Translations under genes and position numbers: made by a program
The notes under the pieces: model-generated
The model's database searches: none
The model's input: only the letters and a program-made list of their open reading frames with translations
Told to the model about the DNA's origin: nothing
Shown here: piece by piece, positions 43,676 through 53,859 of the stretch
Numbering within the stretch: the stretch's first letter is position 1
Layout of the letters: every line of letters begins with the position of its first letter
Source: Sycon ciliatum
Taxonomy: Eukaryota; Porifera; Calcarea; Leucosolenida; Sycettidae
Reading direction: 5' to 3'
NCBI RefSeq assembly: GCF_964019385.1
Contig: NC_088649.1
Coordinates: 15,646,647-15,710,646 of the forward strand
DNA: 64,000 nt

Positions 43676-43975
43676 TTTTGGAATTTCGGAACCCCGACAC
43701 AACACACTTTCTAGTTCTTCAAAAACAGTTCCAAGTTTTGAAATTCATTATATCTAACCGGTTTCTGCTCTGTAGAGCTTCATCAGAGATATGAATGTGA
43801 ATACAATTGGAACTGTGGTTTTGTACCAGTAACAAAGCAAAAATGAAACTATGCAATGCAGTTGATACAATGTAAACTTTGTACAAGTGCAGCTGAGTCA
43901 TAATGAATTTCAAAACTTAGAACTGTTTTTGAAGAACTAGAAAGTGTGTTGTGTCGGGGTTCCGAAATTCCAAAA
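43676..43975. mobile_element. 300-bp inverted-repeat element carrying a hammerhead motif
   Basis: Arms of 75 bp (43676-43750 and 43901-43975) are complementary at 74 of 75 positions. The 150-bp centre begins with a hammerhead-ribozyme-like sequence on the minus strand. Inverted partial copies of LTR-like ends and hammerheads are known from Penelope-like elements, so a Penelope-derived origin is inferred. Confidence 0.75.
43746..43797 (-). ncRNA. hammerhead ribozyme-like motif, type I
   Basis: On the minus strand: stem I strand CATT-c-ATATCT, core CTGATGA, A, stem II GCTC-TACA-GAGC, A, core GAAA, stem III CC/GG with the T of the A15.1-U16.1 pair, cleavage-site base T, then stem I strand AGATAT-AATG. 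All core bases are present and stem I has 6+4 pairs. The deviations are an A-A mismatch at the base of stem II (normally G-C) and a GUU cleavage triplet. Stem III (ACCGGT) is palindromic with no loop, as in Penelope-type hammerheads thought to act as dimers. Confidence 0.65.
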
Positions 43976-44805
43976 ATATGTTTTACATGTTCATGATGTA
44001 TATCAGGTTGCAACCATATTAAGCTAGGAACAAAAGGGGGGAGGTTTTGTCTGACTAAGACTTTACGGTCTTTCAAAAACAACATTGGTTTGCTGGTTGT
44101 GTTTTTATTTGAATTCGCAAAACCTTACGGACTGACATGTCCGATGACAAGGAAGCGAATGAGGTCCAAGGAACCCAGACATGGGAAAACGTGGAAAGAG
44201 AAACAGATGAAAAGAAAATATGCAAAAAAAAGAAATAAAGGAGAAAAAAGGAAAGGTAAATCGTGTTCACGGCTCTTAGCAAAGGAAAAAGGAAATGAGA
44301 AAGGAGAAAACGAGAAGATAAATCGTGGTCACGGCCAAAGCCCAAGTAGCGGCAGGACACAATATACACGTACCTGGGCTTACGTACCACAACAACAAGA
44401 ACAAGCATGCATGAAGCATGGGCCGTGCCGCCCAGAAGCGGGAGACACCGACAGGAAGAGAGAAGAGAATTTTGTTGTCATCATTGCCACACCCGCACGA
44501 CCACGCCTCCTCCACACAGTCACTTTTGCTGTCACATCCACTCATAGTCTAGTTAGTCCACGTCCACTGATGTTGACGGAGGTAGCTCTCTTGCTACGGT
44601 GCTGCTGTGTGATAGTTGCATGGATCCAGCTAATGCCTCAGCTTAAGTCCGGGAATTCAGAATAGGAAAACGGCTGTACCACCCCGCTCTTTTATTTTTT
44701 AATTTTTTCGCCTATAATTCATTATCTTTAGCCCTTAATTTCAATTATAATTGTTTTCTTATCCTTCGCTTTCTTGTTATTGCCCGTTAGAATTTGAGAA
44801 GTAAA
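43976..44805. other. non-coding, nothing recognised
   Basis: A basic plus-strand frame at 44090-44665 (Lys/Arg/Glu-rich start) has no domain and no splice context; it is not called as a gene. Confidence 0.4.
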
Positions 44806-44807
44806 TT

Positions 44808-44852
44808 AAACAACAACAAAAACAAAAACAACAACAACAACATCAAAAGCTC
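44808..44852. repeat. short (AAC)n tract at a LINE 5' end
   Basis: AACAACAACAAAAACAAAAAC then AACAACAACAACATC, followed at once by LINE 5' sequence (GAGTAAGAAGCAAGTTTTG) that also follows the longer tract near 50.1 kb. Confidence 0.8.
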
Positions 44853-44956
44853 GCCAGGAGTAAGAAGCAAGTTTTGAAGCTCTGAGTGTCGTGACCACGT
44901 CCCCACCCTAGAAGCATAATATGCACTGCTATTCTAACTAGTATTACCTATCTAGC

Positions 44957-45697
44957 ATGGATGACTCCCCAGTGCCAGGCAGCCCAAAGCCTGAGCCCCC
45001 AGAGCCACTGTGGAGGTCGATGTCGCCGGCCGAATTGAAGGCCAATACCGTAATATTTGAGATAGTAGAAATTGCGGACACCCTCATCGACCAGGGTTAT
45101 GCTGACGTCGCCTCCGTCCAAATTACCGGATCAGCCTGTAAGGTAACGTTCTGCAGCCAATCTACAACTAAGTCCATTGCAGAACACGGTTTCTTTCTTG
45201 GCGAAACACATATCTCTGTCCGCCATTCTCTCTCCTTGCAAGTGCATATCTTTGACGTCCCGATTTGGATCTCCGATTTGGATCTCACAAAATACGGTAC
45301 GGTGCAAGGCACCATTCGCCACGGCCTTACCCGCACAAAGTCGGGCGCATTTGTCGGAACAGGCGTACGCTTCGCAACTGTTCGCCTGAACAACGGCTGC
45401 AGGCAGGTGCCATCATTCGTGCGGACAGCCGAAGGCAATACCTTCCGTGTGAAGCATGAGGGCCAGGCGCCAACTTGCCGCCTCTGCAACTCAGAAAATC
45501 ACCTTGCCGGCTCCTGCCCTAAATCGAACAAGCTACAACACACACGGACCCGCACTTCAACCAACACGCGGCAGAACCAAAACAAAGACCCAGCACCAGA
45601 TCCAACACTGGCGACAGCCCTGCCAGGCCAGGCCAGCTTACTGTACGCACAGGCAGCGACCCCGGCCCCTGCCAGCATAGTCCTAGGGCCCATTTGA
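44957..45697 (+). CDS. LINE ORF1 protein (partial)
   Basis: 246 codons from a Met in the LINE 5' region. The middle (about 80-150: VHIFDVPIWISDLDLTKYG, GTGVRFATVRL) resembles the RNA-binding ORF1 type with a following CCHC knuckle (CRLCNSENHLAGSC) at about 176-189, then a Thr/Gln/Pro-rich tail. It is an RNA chaperone-type partner of ORF2 in retrotransposition. It is cut at about 45.69 kb: the tail DPAPDP-SLLYAQ is found again, in another copy, at about 47.96 kb. Confidence 0.7.
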   Translation: MDDSPVPGSPKPEPPEPLWRSMSPAELKANTVIFEIVEIADTLIDQGYADVASVQITGSACKVTFCSQSTTKSIAEHGFFLGETHISVRHSLSLQVHIFDVPIWISDLDLTKYGTVQGTIRHGLTRTKSGAFVGTGVRFATVRLNNGCRQVPSFVRTAEGNTFRVKHEGQAPTCRLCNSENHLAGSCPKSNKLQHTRTRTSTNTRQNQNKDPAPDPTLATALPGQASLLYAQAATPAPASIVLGPI

Positions 45698-45699
45698 AA

Positions 45700-47900
45700 T
45701 TTCTCACTTTTACTTGGCACATGTTTGCTAACATGGATTTTATGATCATTCCTGGATGGTTTTTCCCTCCTGAACACAATGGCATAGGTTTCGATTGCCG
45801 AATTGTGTCCGAACATGGTGAAAAACATCAAAATAGAAAAAGGCCGTTATTACCATGGCAACCTAACTAGAATTGCTCCTATATCCATTTTTACTGACAT
45901 GTATATGGCCAAGTAGCACCTCATTTTGCTCAGAGCAAGCAGTAGATACAGTACGGCGACAAGTACTGTACTTTTACAGTGTCAAAACAAAATTTCCAAA
46001 GTGCAGTGAAACTTGGCTATTGGACATGTACATGTACATTACATGTCGCGTCGAATGTTAGCATTGAGGTACGTGTACATGCATGTGCGGCTAGCAGGTA
46101 CATGAGACTATTTACAGGCATGCATTATTATCAGACTGCAAACACGAGAGAAGCGTCAGACGGTTCGGCGTTACACTTCAACTGAGAGAATAGGTATTGT
46201 AACCCACTGGGTACTAACAGGAGAAGAAAAAGGTGGTAGGAAACTGTCAGAGTCTAAGGAAAGAAGTGCTATAGGACAGTTGCAACCTGAACTAATTTAC
46301 TCGAAGTACGTGGAGATAATACGATAGATCTCGCAGCAATGTAAGAAGGACAACACTATTTGTATGCGATGGCAGTGCTGTAACGAAAAATGATGAAAAT
46401 GAAAATACCAAAATCCTTTGCATACTAGTAGATATTAAACAGTCCAAACATTGGCTAGCTTGTCACTATACTTAAATGCTTTGAAAAGACTTCAAGGCTG
46501 CAGTTGGACAACGCTCACAGGTGAATAGCTGCAGATTAAAAAGCTGATCCATCCCAACATTGTGATGCGAATACTTTCACTTCCATGTGTTTCACTTTAA
46601 CTGAAGTTGTTCTTCCGTCTGAGCTTCGGAAACTCTACGCCGTACAGCTGAGCCCATCTCTACTCCGCCATCTACACCATCACTATTGGCTCTGCTGTCA
46701 GGGACAATTCTTTAGCCACTAGTACATGAGGTATTATATGAACATGTTTTCCCTCTTCACCGCCGCTCTTGAATCGCATCAACTACGTGCCGTGATCAGT
46801 TCAGGAGAGACAAGCCATGACATTGGACATCGGACTCTTTCTTGCAGTTAGTGTTTTATAAGTATAACTGTAGTTTCACACTGCCTAGGCCCAGCCATCA
46901 AATTCTGTGACAAGGAAATTATTCTTCTACTGCTGGTGTTGCATATTGGGAAAGGTTACCTCCAGGTACTCGGATTTCGTTTTTGTAACACTCCACACCA
47001 CATAGCTACTCCCTCTCACTGCAGCATGGCACTCCTAAGGCAGTTGTCCTAGAGCTGTTGAGCTGGTAAATAGGCTTTTTTTTGTGCAAATGGTAGCTGA
47101 TCACCACGGTCGGTGTGTTCAAATCATGGTACTAACACTAGCCGCTCTTGTAGATTCGAATCAAATGCTCGTCCACTGTAACACCTCCTGTGCAGCAGAA
47201 CTCACAAAGTAAATGCCTTCATTCCAGCCCGATGAAGTTAGCCAGGTCTGAAACTTTCCACGGTTGTAGATTAGTCCGGTGAATAGTTACAACTGGCTTG
47301 GCAAGCTATGATGACTTTCCCCTGCTTTCCACACATAATTGTTGTGCTGCTCCTTGTTGGAATCATGCTTACTTTTCCGGGGAGCCAAGATGACATTGTA
47401 ATGAAGGTTCTGCTGAATTTAGCATCGATCCATTCGTGGACGTTCCGACGGCAAAAGCGCCAGCGAGTCAATGCAAAACTTCGAAGAAAGTGTCCAAACG
47501 AGGTAACACATTTCTGGTATGTCACAACTACACTACTTGATGCTCAATCTTTCCAACTCTCGCACAAAATCTGTGTACGCGTCGGTTCGCATCCTGTGTA
47601 TGTACGGTGTTACTATAGCTCCTGGCACATAAAAGGGTAAAAACTCCCAGGTCCAGTCAATATAGTACCGAGAAAGTCTTGAAAATGCTTGAATATAGCC
47701 GATGAGAACTTAGTTTTTTCGGCAATTTTGTATTCTTATCGAGGGTGATTTCGGGACCTTTGGACGCGATTGGACACGCCATACTGGGCCAAGATACTCT
47801 TGGAGACATTATCTATCAAATAACACCGGAAAATCCTTGTTAGCCAACATGTGTCAAAGCATGTATTTTAGAGGTCGATTTTTTTAATTGACCCCAGTAC
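45700..47900. other. 2.2-kb spacer between two LINE pieces
   Basis: Not LINE-like. It is AT-rich with ACATGTACATG-type short repeats at about 46025-46085. Only one frame (47308-47640) is worth mentioning. Confidence 0.4.
47308..47640 (+). CDS. possible small secreted protein
   Basis: 110 codons with a start resembling a signal peptide (MMTFPCFPHIIVVLLLVGI) and a basic segment (FRRQKRQRVNAKLRRKC) with a possible RQKR furin-like site. No family was recognised, the strand is opposite to the EGF/CTLD exons, and there is no support from splice sites or a paralogue. It may well be chance. Confidence 0.2.
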   Translation: MMTFPCFPHIIVVLLLVGIMLTFPGSQDDIVMKVLLNLASIHSWTFRRQKRQRVNAKLRRKCPNEVTHFWYVTTTLLDAQSFQLSHKICVRVGSHPVYVRCYYSSWHIKG

Positions 47901-47904
47901 TAGC

Positions 47905-48444
47905 ACACTCGTACAGGAAATCACCGAAACAAGCAACACACAGACCCAAAACGACGATCCAGCACCAGATCCGACAGCCTCCACAGGCTAGGTCAGCTTA
48001 CTGTACGCACATGTAGCGTCCCCTGTGACCTCTGCCAGCTCACCTGCACAGGAAGTCACTGAACACAGCCAGCCCAGCAAAAGTGCAGACCAGAACGGAC
48101 ACACTGCCAGTGCCTCTGATGAGCACCAAACTCGTACTCGTAGAACTAGTACAGATATCGATCGAGCCGACGAGAGCGCAGTCCGCGCACTATCACCCAG
48201 CGCAAGCATGTACTGCCACTCGCCAGGCTCACCTCGCACGGCAGCGGAAGACGACAGCAATGACGAGAGCCTATTTGAGGAAGATGGAAATCGCGCCGAA
48301 CAACTCCTGCAGAAGCTCAATGCAGCGGAGGAAGAATGGAAACTCTACACCGGACGTCGCAGACGCAGACGCCACCAGCTAGAGCAGACGCCCCCAGGCG
48401 CACAACAGCCACATGACTCTAAAAACAAAAACAAAATAAGCTAG
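47905..48444 (+). pseudogene. LINE ORF1 C-terminal tail (second copy)
   Basis: Resumes at a tail homologous to 45590-45660 (DPAPDP, SLLYA), has a TAG early, then runs as a polar C-terminus with EEDGNRAEQLLQKLNAAEEE and ending near 48444. ORF2 follows after about 160 bases. Confidence 0.6.
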
Positions 48445-48605
48445 CTGACCAGAGTCCTACAGGAGTCACCATGGACCATGCCTGAACTGGAACCAGCATC
48501 AACACCAGGTCCCACCAGTGAAAAAAGAAAAAAAATTATGAAAAACGGAAATGAACAAATAGCATCTCTTTCTTCTCCTTCAACGCTCGCAGTCTCTACC
48601 CCAAA

Positions 48606-49841
48606 ATGGACAAACTGTCAGCAATAGCATCGTCAACAACGCCACCTTATGATGTCATTGCTGTCTCTGAAACATGGCGTACCCAGCACGACCCAGACTC
48701 CCTGTTTGCCCTCAGTGGATACACACTACATCGTGCAGACCGCCCAGACCGCCAAGGTGGAGGAGTGATTCTCTACGTGAACGACACTATACCTCATGAA
48801 CTCGTCCCTACAACAACCCCAGACAGCTTTGACCTATTATCGCTGAAACTGTCAGCCAACGACAGCACCATCAACGCAACATGCGTCTACCGACCACCCC
48901 GTTGCGACCATCGGCTATTCTGCCAGCACCTTGAGGAACTGATACGAGCCATACCAACAACAACGCAAAAGATTATCCTCGGTGATTTTAATGCCAAGAA
49001 CGCCGCTTGGTGCCACTCTGACACGACAGATGCTGTTGGCGAGGATCTAGCAGTGCTGTTCCAAACTTACTCTCTACACCAACATGTCACATTCCCCACT
49101 CTTGTGCAGAATGGGCACCCTAAATCCTGCCTAGATCTCGTCGTCACGGATGTAGACAGCGACTATGTCCTTATCTCTAGTCTCCCGCAGATCGGCAACT
49201 CGGACCACCTATCCATCAGGGGTTTAATCAAGCCAGTCGCTGCACCCCATCGAGCCGTACCACCTCCCACCCACAACACCACCCATTGGAAACGGTCAAA
49301 CCAAAGCACTAAATCACTCTCCCTCATTTACAAAACATATATCCTTCCTGTAATTGAATATGCATGCATTGCTGTCATCCCGCCTTCAATCACAGCCCTG
49401 GACCGTCTTGAGCGAATCCAGCGCAAGGCGGCCAGAATTTGCCTCTTTCTCCCCCCCCCCCCCCCTCTACACCTCTCTGAATCATTCAACACTGGTCCAT
49501 CGGCTCAAATGGCCGACGATGTTCTCTCGCCGCAAAGTGAAGCTCACCCCTCTTGCACACTCCATAAAATACCAATATGCCCCACAACACATACGCATGC
49601 TCAACACCCAGCTCAAGTAACGACCCAGTGTAACCTTCGACACGCACGCACTTGGCACCTCCCACCCTCCAGAACCGATCGCTGTAAAGACTCCCCACTG
49701 TACAAGTCCCTAGAATACTACAATGCCCTCCCTGCTAGCATTCGTGACGTCTCCTCCCGACCTGCTTTCAAACAAGAAATCTGCTCACTGCTGATTAACT
49801 CAATCTGCTCCTGCAGCGCTCATCCTCTCCCATATTTGTAA
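48606..49841 (+). CDS. LINE endonuclease fused to ORF2 tail (RT deleted)
   Basis: 411 codons. Residues 1 to about 225 form a complete APE-type endonuclease: SETW (Glu22), VYRPP, LGDFNAKN (Asp127), CLDLVVTD and NSDHLSI (Asp200/His201). The reverse transcriptase is missing; at about residue 230 the frame passes directly into the C-terminal region (LIYKTYILPVIEYACIAV, RLERIQRKAARICL). A 15-C run (49451-49465) then shifts the frame, since the expected LVHRLKWPTMFSRR lies in the other frame. Active-site residues of the endonuclease look intact. It is an internally deleted LINE copy; whether the protein is made is unknown. Confidence 0.7.
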   Translation: MDKLSAIASSTTPPYDVIAVSETWRTQHDPDSLFALSGYTLHRADRPDRQGGGVILYVNDTIPHELVPTTTPDSFDLLSLKLSANDSTINATCVYRPPRCDHRLFCQHLEELIRAIPTTTQKIILGDFNAKNAAWCHSDTTDAVGEDLAVLFQTYSLHQHVTFPTLVQNGHPKSCLDLVVTDVDSDYVLISSLPQIGNSDHLSIRGLIKPVAAPHRAVPPPTHNTTHWKRSNQSTKSLSLIYKTYILPVIEYACIAVIPPSITALDRLERIQRKAARICLFLPPPPPLHLSESFNTGPSAQMADDVLSPQSEAHPSCTLHKIPICPTTHTHAQHPAQVTTQCNLRHARTWHLPPSRTDRCKDSPLYKSLEYYNALPASIRDVSSRPAFKQEICSLLINSICSCSAHPLPYL

Positions 49842-49944
49842 AGTTCAAAGTGATGTAAATCACTTTCCAACTGTTTAACCCACAATCTCACCTTCTCATA
49901 AATTTATCTCTTATTGGCGATGGTGCCATCGTGAGAATAAAGAA

Positions 49945-49959
49945 TTCAAATTCAAAAAG

Positions 49960-50052
<93 letters not shown>

Positions 50053-50128
50053 CCACAACAACAACAACAACAACAACAGCAACAGCAACAGCAACAGCAG
50101 CAGCCACAGCAACAGCAATAGGAACAAC
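49945..50128. repeat. (AAC)n tail of the LINE
   Basis: After GAATAAAGAATTCAAATTC comes a long AAC/CAA microsatellite, degrading to CAG-containing units, and then directly the 5' sequence of another LINE copy. Poly-Asn, poly-Leu or poly-Val frames are artefacts. Confidence 0.95.
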
Positions 50129-50417
50129 AAATGAGTAGGAGTAGGAAGCAGATTTTGGTGCTCCGAGTTTTTCCTTAGATTTCTGCGGATTGAGGCTTAC
50201 CCAGGTACCAGACCCCAACCACGGGCGCAACATTAGTACTGCTGCCCGTAATGGCGAGCCACGGTGGAAATCACTTATCCGAGAGGACATGAAGGCCAAC
50301 ACCATAGTTTCCACCAGTCACGCCGGTATCAAGACTGTGGATGTTGCCGAGGCCCTTGTAACCCAAGGGTACACGGACGCCGCCTCCGTCCAGATCACAG
50401 CTTGCTCTGTGAAATGA
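50129..50417 (+). pseudogene. 5' end and ORF1 start of a third LINE copy
   Basis: GAGTAGGAAGCAGATTTTGG matches the sequence at 44870-44890. The frame then gives KANTIVSTSHAGIKTVDVAE and YTDAASVQIT, homologous to residues about 28-58 of the ORF1 at 44957. It stops abruptly at 50417, where an oppositely oriented LINE fragment starts. Confidence 0.7.
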
Positions 50418-51690
50418 AGAATTCGTTGAGGGTAGCGGCTTTTTGTGCTGGTGTCGTTGCAGGAGTTGCTTGACTCACTAGTTCGGGTATGCGTTGTTTT
50501 GTAGCTGTAGTTAGGTGCTTCATGAGGCGGTGTATGGAAGTAGAGGAGGCTGTTGAGTTGTTTACAAAATCGGATTTTGCACGATGCAGGAGAGTGGTAA
50601 CATGGTTTCTTTGGCCAGAGAACGTTTTCTAGTCGTCAGGTGAGCGTGAATGAAGGTGTATTCTGTGTTTTCTGAGCTTATCCTTGATCTTTTTCAAGCG
50701 GCCCTTTGATATTCATGGTAATGCTGGCACGTCCCCTTTGTCCGAAGGGGGGGGGGGGGGGGGTGAGTGCACGTAACTTGGCAGTGTTCTTGGGCGATGG
50801 TCAGGACTTTGTCGCGCCAGGATTGCTAGAATGAGTCAACTGGGCATGGGTCATGTTGGTTTAGGGTGGTGGTTGAGATCTGTGCGTGAAAGGGCTGCTG
50901 GAAGAAGGTGGATAGTGCTGTCTGCCCATGACTAGAATGTGGTGCTTCCGGATCGTGAAGGGGAGTTATGGGGGGCAGTTGAATATCGATGTGGCCACTG
51001 ATAGTAGTTTGGTCGGATGTGCCAAACGGTGGAAGTGATTGGATATGAACATCATTGCTGTGAAATCAGGCACGTTAAATTAGGGTGCAAAATCCTGCAT
51101 TCTGGGCACTTTCGGCATTGTTTTACGATGGTGGTCGTGGTCGGGCGAAAAGGTGGTCTGGCCAAAGCCGGACCGGCCGGAGCGTCTTCTACGCCCCTGG
51201 AAATGAGGAGATAACAAGGTCTAGGCATGAGAGAGGTGTTTGTCGGTGGATGTAAGTAGGGAACCTGACATGTTGTGTGAGGCCGTATCTGTGCAGAAAA
51301 GTTTGTGTGTCGACCCCAAGGTGATCTGTTCTGTCTGTGGTGAGCCACTCACTGTTCTTGGCATTGAAGTCTCCAAGTAGTAGGACATAGTCACCTCCGG
51401 TTCTAGCTGGTTTAAAGTTGCTTTCCAGCTCTGCACAAAAGAGGGTGCCATCGCTACGGGGGGGGGGGGGGGGGGGGGGGTCGGTTAATGGTGGCAATGA
51501 CGATGGAAAGTTCATGGGTGGAACTTCCCGTCCATACGCTGTCTGCTTCTGTCATTGGGATTTCCAGTACACTTGTGGTTAGAACATTCCGCGGTATACA
51601 AGGCAACTCCACCACCAAAGCGCTGCCGGTCAGCTCTGGTCAGGTTGTGGCCTGGGATTGCATAGAGACTGTCAGAGTCTGATGTGTCAG
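50418..51690 (-). pseudogene. LINE endonuclease and linker, opposite orientation
   Basis: The minus-strand frame contains LLLGDFNAKNSEWL, DHLGVDTQTFLHRYGLTQHV, LSCLDLVI and, further on, a linker (KGRLKKIKDKLRKHRIHLHS) leading towards an RT that is absent. A 23-G run (51458-51480) and a 17-G run (50747-50763) interrupt it. It is inverted relative to the neighbouring LINE copy, with the join at about 50417. Confidence 0.65.
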
Positions 51691-53293
51691 CTCAGGTTTC
51701 CGGGACTGAACTGACTGATAGTTCATTGGGAGATTCAGAGTCAGACGAACCGATAAAGTACTACTACTGTGAATGAACACATTTTGGCCGATGACAAACT
51801 TTGGCCGATCTCGAAAGGAAACTTTTGGCCGTCATTTAACTTTGGCCGATTTGGGTTTTCAAAAAAGAAATCGATTGGTATTTGTTGCCCTTACATGCAG
51901 CGATGGCTCAATAATGCATCATTTGCCTCTATGACAAATTTTGGCCTGCGATTTACTTTGGCCGGTTGGTACCCAGCCGCGAAATCAGCGAAATTAAATC
52001 GCCAGCGAAAATTAGTTGATTTACAGTAACTGGTCCAATTTGCTGAATAAGCAACGCACATTGGTACTCAGAAAGTTCAAATTCACTGACATTGGTATTT
52101 GCTTTGGAAGTTGTATGTTTTTTTGGTTATTGCGGTTGAAACTTATCTGGACTCAGTATTTCGGGTGTTTCCTCTGAGGGGAGCGCCATGTCTCATCGGC
52201 CTTGGTTTTCTCCTCCATGGTTACATGACCATGGCTGTTTCGTCGACGGCGATGAGCGCAGGGCATTCAATCCGCATCGTCAGAGGCAACAATGCAGGCC
52301 TCATCGTCAATGCCTGCCCCAATGCCTCTAGGCTGAGGGGTGGCGGACGTTGGGGACTGGGAGCGATTACCTGCAAGCTGGAACTCTCCGCTACCTCAGT
52401 TTGGTCGACAGAGGATGGGTTGTTGTTGTTCTGGTTGGCATGCCCAAAGCCAGAAACACACGCCATCACACCGATATCTGTATGAACCCTGGCTAACGCC
52501 AGACGCTAAGTATTGTCTTTTGAATAGCTTCAGGATGAATAATTACTTGTTCGTACTTTCAAACAAGAACACGCTGTTTTCAGTAGATTCTGTTTGCTGA
52601 AAGGAGACCAATAAGTGTGCACGAAGGGAATGTGTAAAGTTCAACGGTAAGCCCTGGAATGTGTGATGTGGTATAAAGGGGCTACTTACTTGAAGCAATA
52701 TAATTATTTACATGACCTCCATGTAAGATGGTGCCTTGTGAAAAATCCTTCGGGAACTTGAGAGCACACAAGCGAAGGTTGAGTGAAACTGCGCTGTGAA
52801 GAGATCTGTGCATGTATGGGACACAAAATATAATTAGAAGTTGCAAGAAACTACTCAATAGCCATGGCCAGTGTAACAGTATCCACTATAACTGGCACAG
52901 TTGTCCTCCTATTATCATTATCACCTTTGATATTATCATCAAGATAGAGTTTGCTCACGTATTGCCACTGATGGCCTTGTTGTGATGCGGCATATTCTGA
53001 TTGGTACATTCTGATCGTTTTTTTACTTGTGTGTTACACTGTTGTATTACATGATGCATGGAATGTTTCGGTTGCCTTTGATTTGGTCCTAACTTGCAGC
53101 TAACTTGGCATTGTTACTGTATAGCATAGTACTATGATCGATATTCTAAAAAAAGTGTTGTGTGTTTCTCTCTGTTGTTTACCTACCATCATTGTAATAT
53201 TCATAATGATGCATGGCTCCACATCTTGGCTGCTGGATGCTAGCTCGGTGGGTGCCAATCTCCGGCCTTAGGGTGAGTGCTGATGGGTAAGAA
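51691..53293. other. 1.6 kb without a recognised gene
   Basis: 51780-51970 has five or more TTTGGCCG motifs in a loose array. 52487-52506 is the reverse complement of part of 8861-8881. A plus-strand frame at 52099-52485 has no recognisable domain. Confidence 0.4.
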
Positions 53294-53334
53294 GAGGGCG
53301 AAAAAAGTGTTTTCAGAACACTGTTTTCGTCCTC
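53294..53334. repeat. hairpin upstream of the DIRS-like element
   Basis: GAGGGCGAAAAAAGTGTT pairs with AACACTGTTTTCGTCCTC around the loop TTCAG, with two or three mismatches. It could be part of the element end or an independent signal. Confidence 0.6.
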
Positions 53335-53859
53335 TCATTCTTGTTTGAACTAGCACTGCCTCTCGGTATTGAGCACTCTCTTGGACAGCCTGGAACCTCT
53401 GTTATATTCTGAAAATAATTATAGTTTTATCTAATTGTTCGCAAACTCCAATGCAGCAACTTACACATGAAATTTAGGAAACTTCACTTCTGTAAATGTT
53501 GGTTTGCGTTGCGCAAACCGTAGTTAACCTACATGTCACAGAGCCGCATATCCCGCATGGAGATGCCGTCCGCAGACACGCCAAAACCGGCTAAGTCTCA
53601 TACGAGCTCCGCTAAAGTCGTACGCACTGCCGGGCTCCCGTGTGGGGCCCCACACAAGCATTTGCAACCGCGACGCACGTACGGCATGCCGTATAAGCCA
53701 CCTATCAGCCTTGGGTGCAAGCTCACCCAAGGCCACCCTCGCAAGGCAGGAACAAGTAAAGACATTCACCAGTTGTTTGTTGTGCCTGCCCGCCGCAGAA
53801 ATTGTTTGAAATTGTCTTCTTCTAAGCTTCCGCTCTCAGCGATAGTCTTTACACCCACC

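Noticed and set aside
43700..44085. Small open frames at 43719-43913 and 43849-44085
   Set aside because: They read through the inverted-repeat element and its flank and have no domain.
44090..44665. 191-codon Lys/Arg/Glu-rich frame
   Set aside because: Low-complexity start, no recognisable fold, and the opposite strand is also open; probably chance.
49888..50314. Poly-Asn, poly-Leu and poly-Val frames
   Set aside because: They are produced by the (AAC)n LINE tail.
52099..52485. 128-codon plus-strand frame
   Set aside because: No domain, no splice-site support, an overlapping frame on the other strand, and a neighbouring dispersed repeat.
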